A DNA stretch of 51,160 nucleotides. Origin: Gemmatimonadota bacterium (GTDB lineage Bacteria; Gemmatimonadota; Gemmatimonadetes; Palauibacterales; Palauibacteraceae). A model generated the notes under the pieces. That model was not told where the DNA came from. It was given only the letters and a program-made list of their open reading frames with translations, and did no database searches. Positions within the stretch are counted from its first letter, which is position 1; each line of letters begins with the position of its first letter. Made by a program: the position numbers and the translations under genes. The stretch covers positions 1 through 51,160 of the forward strand of contig JAMJQL010000118.1 in assembly GCA_023554245.1 (NCBI GenBank). Direction: 5' to 3'. Positions 45,525 through 51,160 of this stretch are shown one piece after another.

Positions 45525-46133
45525 ATGCGGAAGAGTATCGTGATGGCGCTCGCGCTCAGCTTCGTGTTCGTGAGCAGCGCGCAGGCTCAGGTCATGTTCG
45601 ATCGCGCCTGGGGTGTGAAGGCCGGCGTTTCGGTGGCCGAGGCCGACATCGGCGACATCGACGAGACGTTCAGCCAGAGCAACCGGACCGGCTTCGCCGG
45701 CGGCCTTTTCTTCCAGAATTGGTGGGGGTTGCTGGGCGGCCAGGCCGAACTCAACTACATCCAGAAGGGCTCCAAGCTCAGCTTCGGAAGCCTGGGCGAA
45801 GAGGAAACCAAGATCGACTATCTCGAGCTCGCGGCGCTGCTCAAGCTCGGCATCCCGCTGGGCATCGTCAGGCCGGGCGTGTTCGGCGGAATCGGATTCG
45901 ACATCAAGCTCTCGTGCGACATTCCCGACGACGGCTGCGATGACATCAAGAGCACCGACTGGGTCGGGATCTTCGGTGGTGATGTTGCCGTCTACTTCGA
46001 CGCGTTCTCGATCTTCGGCGATGCTCGATACAACCTCGGTCTCTCCAACATCGTCGACGATCCGAGCTCGATCCTCGACGTCAAGAACAAGGGCTGGACC
46101 TTCCAGGCCGGCGTGGGCTTCCCGCTCAGGTAA
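45525..46133 (+). CDS. Outer-membrane beta-barrel protein (PF13568-like)
   Basis: This 202-residue protein has a signal peptide (VMALALSFVFVSSAQAQ). The mature part alternates polar/hydrophobic beta strands typical of an 8-stranded barrel: GVKAGVSVAEADIG, GFAGGLFFQNWW, LGGQAELNYIQKGS, VGIFGGDVAVYF, FQAGVGFPLR (terminal strand with final Arg). A cysteine pair (DIKLSCDIPDDGCDD) lies in a loop. The function is structural or transport and not resolved. GGAGT precedes the ATG, and it is followed by two hairpins before the S8 gene. Confidence 0.88.
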   Translation: MRKSIVMALALSFVFVSSAQAQVMFDRAWGVKAGVSVAEADIGDIDETFSQSNRTGFAGGLFFQNWWGLLGGQAELNYIQKGSKLSFGSLGEEETKIDYLELAALLKLGIPLGIVRPGVFGGIGFDIKLSCDIPDDGCDDIKSTDWVGIFGGDVAVYFDAFSIFGDARYNLGLSNIVDDPSSILDVKNKGWTFQAGVGFPLR

Positions 46134-46144
46134 CGCCGGCTGGC

Positions 46145-46174
46145 TGCCCGACGACGCTGCAGGCGGCGTCGGCA
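46145..46174 (+). terminator. Hairpin just after the beta-barrel gene
   Basis: TG-CCGACG (46145-46153, one bulge) pairs with CGTCGG-CA (46167-46174) 12 bases past the stop. A second stem, ACGGGCC/GGCCCGT (46190-46196 with 46217-46223), follows and is succeeded by TCGCGTTT. Together they may attenuate or end the transcript before the S8 gene. Confidence 0.4.
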
Positions 46175-46364
46175 GCATGAGTTGAATGCACGGGCCCGCG
46201 GATCACTCGATTCGCTGGCCCGTTCGCGTTTGGAGCAGCCACGCTCAACGTCCTCCACGGGATTGACGACGAGACCCTTCCGACACCATTCTGCCCATGG
46301 ACAGCTTGGCCTTCCGCTCCCGATGTCGGCCCCTCGGGGAGCACTGCCGGACAGGAGGTATCCC

Positions 46365-48611
46365 ATGTCGCGTCTTCGCTCGTCCCGCTCCGTCTTCCCA
46401 CCGATCCTGATGCTGGGTGCGCTGGCGCTCCTCGCGGGTTGCCTGGACGAATCTCCGCTCCCGACCGAACCGGATCGGCCGCCCGTCGACACGAAGGTTG
46501 ACGCACCTTCGCCGGGACCGTTCGTGCCCGGGCAGGTGCTGGTGAAGCTCGTGCCCGGTTCGAACCGATCGGCCATCGCTGCCGCGCACGGCGCGTCCGT
46601 CGACCGCGAGGTGATTCCCGGCGTGTTCAGGCTCCAGTTGCAGGAAGGACTGGAGCTGGCGACGGCAAAGGCGCTGTCGCGCAACCCGAACGTCGTGTTC
46701 GCCGAGCCCAACTGGATCCGGCTGTTCGGTGACCCACTCTCGGTCGATGCGCTGCCGACGGATCCCCTGTTCGGATACAAGTGGGACCTTCACAACGACG
46801 GTACGATCAACAATCCCGCCGGAGATGAGATGGCGACCACAGGACGAGTGGACGCTGACATCGACTGGGCAGAGATGCACGATGACCTCGGATCGGCTTT
46901 CGCCGGCGCTACCGTCGTGGGAATCCTGGACAGCGGAGTCCGCGACACCCACGAGGACTTCTGCGGCCGGGTCGTTGCCAAACGGGACTTTATGGGGTCC
47001 GGCACCGGCGCCGACGACAACGGGCACGGCACTCACGTGACGGGCATCGCCACCGGCTGTGCGGACAACGGCGCGGGAGTGGCCGGCGTGGCCTACGGCC
47101 GGAACGTGAAGGTGGTGATGGCGAAGGTGTGCGGCCCGTATTTCTTCGGCCTGCTCTACGGCTGCACGTCCGAAGCGATCTCCGCGGGGATCTACTGGGC
47201 GGTGGACGAACAGGGAGCGAAGGTCCTGAACTTGAGCCTGGGAGGGGGCACCCCCTCGGAGACCGAGCGATTGGCCCTGGCGCACGCTCTCTCGGCCGGA
47301 GCGCTGCCGGTCTGCGCGGCGGGCAACGACTCCGGCGGTGTCTCCTATCCCGGGGCGTTCGATGAGTGCATGGCCGTCTCCGCAACCGACTGGGGAGACG
47401 ACCTCGCGAGTTACTCCAACTTCGGGCCGCAGGTGGAAGTGGCGGCCCCGGGAGGTGACTCGGAAGACCCGGCGCTGCTGAGCGCGATCGCCTCCAGTTG
47501 CTATGGTTCCGACAGCGATTACTGCCTCAAGGGAGGGACGTCGATGGCGGCCCCGCAGGTCACGGGGCTCGCCGCGATGTTGTTCGCCCTCGGCGCCACG
47601 TCACCGGAGCAGGTGCGAGCGCTGATCCGATCCACGGCCGACGATCTCGGCGCCCCTGGGTTTGATGATCGATTCGGTGACGGCCGGATAAACGCCGCTG
47701 CAGCGGTGGCGGAGCTCACCGGTGGTGAGCCGCCTCCGCCCCCGGATCCGATTCCGCCGGCGGCGGAATTCAGCTGGGAGTGCTCGGGCCTCGCCTGCTC
47801 GTTCACCGATGCCAGCAGCGACGATCCGGCCGGCGGTCTCGTCGCCTGGAGCTGGGATTTCGGCGATGGGAACGGCTCCAACGAGCAGAATCCCTCGCAC
47901 ACGTTCGCCTCGGCGGGGACCCGGACGGTCACCCTGCAGGTGACGGACGGTGATGGCCTGACGGACGATGTGGCGCATGACGTGACGGTGATCGATGCGC
48001 CACCCGCCCCGATTCCTCCGACGGCGGAATTCAGCTGGGAATGCACAGGCCTCACCTGCTCGTTCACCGATTCGAGCAGCGATGATCCGGCTGGCGGGCT
48101 CATCGCCTGGAGTTGGGACTTCGGTGACGGAGCCACCTCCACCGAGCAGAACCCCACGCACACGTACGCAGCGACCGGCACCTGGACCGTCGTACTCGAA
48201 GTCACCGACAGCGATGATCTGACAGATCAAGTGTCCCACGGCGTCGAAGTCACGCAACCTTCAGGGCCGACGGTGATGTACGTGGCCGACATCGACGCCT
48301 CGCCCCAGAAGGGACCGAGAGGCACCTGGCGGCCGAGCGTGCTGGTTCAGATCCGAGACACGAACGGAGACCCGGTTCAGGGGGCCATCGTGTCGGGCAT
48401 GTTCGGAGGCGCGCTGGTGGAGCCCGACCAGGGGACAACCGGGGCCGACGGCTGGACCCGGATCTCCAGTGACGCGACTGTCAAGGGAAAGGTGTCCGTC
48501 AGCTACGAGGTGATGGCCGTGTTCCTCGACCTGGCGACGCCGTACGACTCCTCGCTGAACACCGACCCGGACGGCGACAGCGACGGAACGCGGATCGTGT
48601 TTACCCGCTGA
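46365..48611 (+). CDS. Subtilisin-like (S8) serine peptidase lipoprotein with two PKD domains
   Basis: This 748-residue protein starts with a lipoprotein signal (LMLGALALLAGC). A propeptide-like domain follows (about 35-115: VPGQVLVKLVPGSNRSAIA to NPNVVFAEPNWIR). The S8 catalytic core has Asp189 (ILDSGVRD), His221 (NGHGTHVTG), oxyanion Asn321 (AAGNDSGG) and Ser393 (GGTSMAAPQ). Two PKD domains at about 463-549 and 550-632 follow, then a C-terminal Ig-like domain with DPDGDSDG. It is likely a cell-surface protease. GGAGG lies 6 bases before the ATG. The PKD pair is a recent duplication at DNA level. Confidence 0.95.
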   Translation: MSRLRSSRSVFPPILMLGALALLAGCLDESPLPTEPDRPPVDTKVDAPSPGPFVPGQVLVKLVPGSNRSAIAAAHGASVDREVIPGVFRLQLQEGLELATAKALSRNPNVVFAEPNWIRLFGDPLSVDALPTDPLFGYKWDLHNDGTINNPAGDEMATTGRVDADIDWAEMHDDLGSAFAGATVVGILDSGVRDTHEDFCGRVVAKRDFMGSGTGADDNGHGTHVTGIATGCADNGAGVAGVAYGRNVKVVMAKVCGPYFFGLLYGCTSEAISAGIYWAVDEQGAKVLNLSLGGGTPSETERLALAHALSAGALPVCAAGNDSGGVSYPGAFDECMAVSATDWGDDLASYSNFGPQVEVAAPGGDSEDPALLSAIASSCYGSDSDYCLKGGTSMAAPQVTGLAAMLFALGATSPEQVRALIRSTADDLGAPGFDDRFGDGRINAAAAVAELTGGEPPPPPDPIPPAAEFSWECSGLACSFTDASSDDPAGGLVAWSWDFGDGNGSNEQNPSHTFASAGTRTVTLQVTDGDGLTDDVAHDVTVIDAPPAPIPPTAEFSWECTGLTCSFTDSSSDDPAGGLIAWSWDFGDGATSTEQNPTHTYAATGTWTVVLEVTDSDDLTDQVSHGVEVTQPSGPTVMYVADIDASPQKGPRGTWRPSVLVQIRDTNGDPVQGAIVSGMFGGALVEPDQGTTGADGWTRISSDATVKGKVSVSYEVMAVFLDLATPYDSSLNTDPDGDSDGTRIVFTR
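47751..48255 (+). repeat. Tandem PKD-coding repeat, 261-base period
   Basis: Unit 1 (47751-48011) and unit 2 (48012-48255) encode near-identical PKD domains, both starting I-P-P-x-A-E-F-S-W-E-C. The DNA shares runs such as GCGGAATTCAGCTGGGA. The period is 87 codons. Confidence 0.9.
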
Positions 48612-48620
48612 CGGTTGTGG

Positions 48621-48649
48621 GGCGGGCGGCTGTCATCGCCGCCCGTCCC
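48621..48649. terminator. Strong hairpin at S8-peptidase / WYL convergent junction
   Basis: GGGCGGGCGGC (48621-48631) pairs with GCCGCCCGTCC region (48639-48649) with one G-U, loop TGTCATC. It lies 9 bases past the peptidase stop and just before the opposing WYL gene's end. No U-tract. Confidence 0.5.
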
Positions 48650-48652
48650 GCC

Positions 48653-49603
48653 TCAGTTGATCTGCCGCCGTAACGACCGCACCACCAGTTCGCGCACCTC
48701 GGCCGGCTCCATCACCTCGGCCTCGGCGCCGAATCGCAGGACATGTCGGACGACCCAGCCCGGATCGGCGACTTCGAAGTCGACGAGAACTCCTCCGTCC
48801 TCGGCCTCCCTCACCGGTCCCTTTTCCCGCACCCAGACCTCCACGCGAGGAGAGTATCGGACGGTTACGGGAACGGTCTCTCGCGCGGCGAAGACTCGAC
48901 CGCCGGCCACGAAGGAGTCGAAGTCCGCCTCCTCGGGCTGCTCGAACGACTCGGTCGTCTGTTCCGCGTCGAGGACGCGATCCAGGCGGAATACGCGAAT
49001 CTCGTCGTGCTTGAGGCAACGGCCGATCACGAACCACTTGCCGTCGCCGAATGCGAGCCTGTATGGGTCGAGGCTCCTCTCGCTGGGCTCTGGCGCGTCG
49101 GGGCTCAGATACCGGACCCGGCAGCGCCTTCGCTCGGAGACCGCATGCTCGAACAGCGAGCGGAGATCTTCCAGATCGTCTCCGTCGTGCACGGATATCT
49201 GCGGCTGCAGTTCGGGGCACGGCACGGTTGCGAGCTCTGCTTCCAGCCGCGAAGCCAGATCGCGCAGCTCCTGCCGCTCGTGGCCTGTTCTTGAGCAGGC
49301 CGCCGCTCGCAGGGCGATACTCAGCGCCAGTGCCTCCCGACGGCTCAGAGCCGGCGGACGCACGAACTTGCCGCTCGAGAACGCCCGAATCGACTCCGCC
49401 CCGATCTCGATCCTGATGTCGTCGACCCAGCCGGCGGGGTGGTAGTCCTCGCGAGTCAGGACGAGGCTCAAATCGCGCAGGAGGCTCTGGCGATCGGTTT
49501 CGAGCCGCTCCGCCGCTTCGTCGAGTGGAATTCCATCGCTGCGGGAAGCGAACGCCAGCAGCTCGAGGATCCTGCCGAGGACATCTGCAGCCGAATCAGC
49601 CAT
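48653..49603 (-). CDS. WYL-domain transcriptional regulator (PafC-like)
   Basis: This 316-residue protein has an N-terminal helical DNA-binding-type region (about 5-60: VLGRILELLAFASRSDGIPL...LLRDLSLVLTRE) and a WYL domain whose motif is altered to W-F-V (GKWFVIG) with the conserved DEIRVFRLDRV after it. A C-terminal domain of mixed alpha/beta follows. WYL proteins sense single-stranded DNA or nucleotide ligands in related systems such as PafB/PafC. The ATG at 49603 overlaps the neighbouring WYL gene by 8 bases, so the two are co-translated and may form a heterodimer. Confidence 0.86.
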   Translation of the reverse strand: MADSAADVLGRILELLAFASRSDGIPLDEAAERLETDRQSLLRDLSLVLTREDYHPAGWVDDIRIEIGAESIRAFSSGKFVRPPALSRREALALSIALRAAACSRTGHERQELRDLASRLEAELATVPCPELQPQISVHDGDDLEDLRSLFEHAVSERRRCRVRYLSPDAPEPSERSLDPYRLAFGDGKWFVIGRCLKHDEIRVFRLDRVLDAEQTTESFEQPEEADFDSFVAGGRVFAARETVPVTVRYSPRVEVWVREKGPVREAEDGGVLVDFEVADPGWVVRHVLRFGAEAEVMEPAEVRELVVRSLRRQIN

Positions 49604-50738
49604 CTTCACCTGCCTCGGGCTCGTACGCGGCCAGCGCCTCGCGGGCCAGGCCGTCCAGCCGCTTGACGAGCTCCGGTGGCCCGGCGATCCTCGCCTCTCC
49701 CCGCAGGCTGAGAATCCAGCGCAGGAACGGGTCCACCTGCCGCACCTCGAACTCCCGTACCGATCCACCGTCATCCCCGTGGAGAACGAACCGCCCGTAT
49801 CCCCTGCGCTCGGCCCACAGAGATCGGGGAAACTCGAACTGGACCCGGGCGACGAGCTGATCGTCGTCGCTGGAACCCAGTTCCCACGCACGACGGTCCC
49901 GGAATGCGTCGAGCGTGAAGTCTTCGGGGATCTCGAAGTCGGGCGTGTGAGGTGAGGAGGAGTTCGGAACGAGGTCCTCCATCCGATCCAGCCGGAAGAC
50001 GCGAAGCTCCTCGCGGGCCTCATCGTGTCCGATCAGGTACCAGTGGCCCAGCTGGAAGAGAAGGCCGTAGGGCCGTACACGTCGGTTCGTCGGCGTACCG
50101 CGATAGATGCCGTGGTAGGTGAAGCTCACCAGCTTGCGATCCGCCAGTGCGTCCGTGAGCACGCGGGTCCGGGTGGTCACCTCCTCCGATCCGGCCCGGT
50201 CCGCGTAGAGTACGGCGGGACGATCGGGCGGAGGTGCCAGGTCGAACGAGAGCTTCCGCCAAGTCGAGCGAGCCTCTTGTCGAAGTGGAAAGCCGGGCAA
50301 TTCGGCGACCGACTCGAGAGCACGGAACGCAGTCCTGCTCTCCCGGGCGTGCAGTTCGATCGTTCGGGCTCCCCGCGGTGCCGGATCGCCGCTCTCGGGA
50401 GTGGTTCCACCCTGCGCCTCCGCCACGATGCGCAGATACGGAAGCTGGAAATTCTTCTTGCGCAGGGAGTACCCGTCGAGACGCGTAGCCCCGTGGTTCA
50501 CCCAGTAGTCCTCCGACTGGATCGGGATGCCCGCCTCGCGCAGCTCGTCCTTGTCCCGCTCGAACATCCGGCGAACCGTATCCCGATCCCTGGCGTTCTC
50601 CGAGCCCCATCGGCCGGCATATGCTGGAACGGCCTCCATGATCTCGTCCACCGTCGCGGGAATTCTCCGGCCGACCAGGTACGCGATGACATCGAGCCAG
50701 CGCTGGGCCTTCTGGATCCTCGGTGCTGAATCGTTCAT
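49596..50738 (-). CDS. WYL-domain transcriptional regulator (PafB-like)
   Basis: This 380-residue protein has an N-terminal winged-helix region (RIQKAQRWLDVIAYLVGRRIPATVDEIMEAVPAY, then RMFERDKDELREAGIPI) and a central WYL domain with the intact core GHWYLIGHDEAREELRVFRLDRM. The C-terminal domain ends at PPELVKRLDGLAREALAAY. It precedes the second WYL gene and starts 19 bases after an unrecognised upstream gene. Regulation of DNA-damage or defence genes is plausible by family analogy but not shown here. Confidence 0.88.
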   Translation of the reverse strand: MNDSAPRIQKAQRWLDVIAYLVGRRIPATVDEIMEAVPAYAGRWGSENARDRDTVRRMFERDKDELREAGIPIQSEDYWVNHGATRLDGYSLRKKNFQLPYLRIVAEAQGGTTPESGDPAPRGARTIELHARESRTAFRALESVAELPGFPLRQEARSTWRKLSFDLAPPPDRPAVLYADRAGSEEVTTRTRVLTDALADRKLVSFTYHGIYRGTPTNRRVRPYGLLFQLGHWYLIGHDEAREELRVFRLDRMEDLVPNSSSPHTPDFEIPEDFTLDAFRDRRAWELGSSDDDQLVARVQFEFPRSLWAERRGYGRFVLHGDDGGSVREFEVRQVDPFLRWILSLRGEARIAGPPELVKRLDGLAREALAAYEPEAGEDG

Positions 50739-50757
50739 ATGCCGGTTGAATCCCTTT

Positions 50758-51160
50758 TCAGCCGCGCGAGCGCAGCTTGGCTCTCACGATGCGTACCAGC
50801 AGTCCCTCGCAGCCGATTCCCAGCACCGACTGCCTCAGTCGCCCCATCTCTTCGCGCCCTACCGCCCGTTCGTGGGCCGCCGGGTTTCTGAGATCCAGGA
50901 TCGGCTCCAGCTGCGCGGGCAACTCGCCCTCCAGCCAGCGCCAGTCGTGGGACAGTGCGGAACGCAACGGCTGGCGGATCTTCTCCTCATCCTTGAGGAG
51001 GTGCCTGAGGGTCCCGAGGGTCTGGTGCGGTACGGACGACCCGAGGTCGAGAAGCGACGCACCTGCCCATACCTCCCGGTCGGTCACCGGGGCCCTCGCA
51101 AGCAGCCGACGCAGCGAGGGAAACAGGAGGGCGTTGAGCTCGGTCTCGACCGCCTTGGTC
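50758..51160 (-). CDS. Unrecognised protein, C-terminal part with R-x4-H motif, 5' end outside window
   Basis: About 133 residues are visible and the frame stays open to the right end (first full codon at 51159). The visible part is helical and charged: KAVETELNALLFPSLRRLL, WLEGELPAQLEPILDLRNPAAHERAVGREEMGRL and IVRAKLRSRG. RNPAAH fits the R-x4-H pattern of HEPN-type ribonuclease or nucleotide-binding domains, but many non-HEPN proteins share it. Nothing more can be said without the N-terminus. It is followed by the two WYL genes and may be co-transcribed with them. Confidence 0.6.
   Translation of the reverse strand, partial: TKAVETELNALLFPSLRRLLARAPVTDREVWAGASLLDLGSSVPHQTLGTLRHLLKDEEKIRQPLRSALSHDWRWLEGELPAQLEPILDLRNPAAHERAVGREEMGRLRQSVLGIGCEGLLVRIVRAKLRSRG

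Noticed and set aside
50758-51160. Calling the edge gene a HEPN toxin
   Set aside because: Only one R-x4-H motif in a partial protein supports it, which is too common to justify a name.

Overview
This is a G+C-rich, gene-dense bacterial chromosome segment with 44 protein genes (two cut by the window ends), almost all short-spaced and many with 4-nt ATGA or GTGA stop/start overlaps. I saw no rRNA, tRNA, insertion sequence, prophage or CRISPR array. The mix suggests a didermic soil- or marine-type heterotroph: lipoproteins, an outer-membrane beta-barrel, secreted peptidases, an ADOP/MacB-type permease, a VKOR-thioredoxin fusion, AddAB-type recombination and a NiFe-hydrogenase maturation set. 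Gemmatimonadota or a related lineage is my best guess, from gene content only.

Region 1 (1-10521, minus strand) is an 11-gene collinear run read right to left: rhodanese lipoprotein, EamA transporter, asparaginase, CMD-family protein, obgE, dprA, hemW, hrcA, dnaJ, a DinB-fold protein and a VKOR-thioredoxin fusion cut by the left end. Region 2 (10522-11281) holds an HU-type gene with a clear sigma70-like promoter and a textbook intrinsic terminator. Region 3 (11282-20276, minus) reads rpmE, prfA, prmC, then ylbF-like, CDP-alcohol phosphotransferase, inositol-phosphate synthase, tmk and two tandem S41 peptidases. prmC next to prfA places the release-factor methylase beside its substrate. The ino1 and CDP-alcohol transferase pair could make an inositol phospholipid.

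Region 4 (20277-26949) has a small lipoprotein gene and a compact hypA-B-F-C-D-E operon (minus) for the Fe(CN)2CO and nickel centre of NiFe hydrogenases. The HypA is unusual because its zinc-finger domain is missing. No hydrogenase structural gene lies in the window. Region 5 (27086-38405) has two divergent S9 peptidases, an SDR enzyme, a large MacB/FtsX-type permease, a YbaK-type deacylase, a HEAT-repeat protein, an MscS channel, an unrecognised 118-aa protein and an orphan TadE-like protein.

Region 6 (38526-45108, minus) is an addB-addA pair for double-strand-break end processing. The AddB partner has lost its iron-sulfur cysteines, and its transcript may be leaderless. Region 7 (45525-48611, plus) encodes a beta-barrel protein and a subtilisin-like lipoprotein with two PKD repeats. 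Region 8 (48653-51160, minus) is a PafB/PafC-like pair of WYL regulators behind the 3' end of an unrecognised gene that carries an R-x4-H (HEPN-like) motif.

Nothing seen is decisive evidence of a new system. The best leads are the zinc-finger-less HypA, the Fe-S-less AddB, the inositol-lipid gene pair and the WYL/HEPN-like edge locus.
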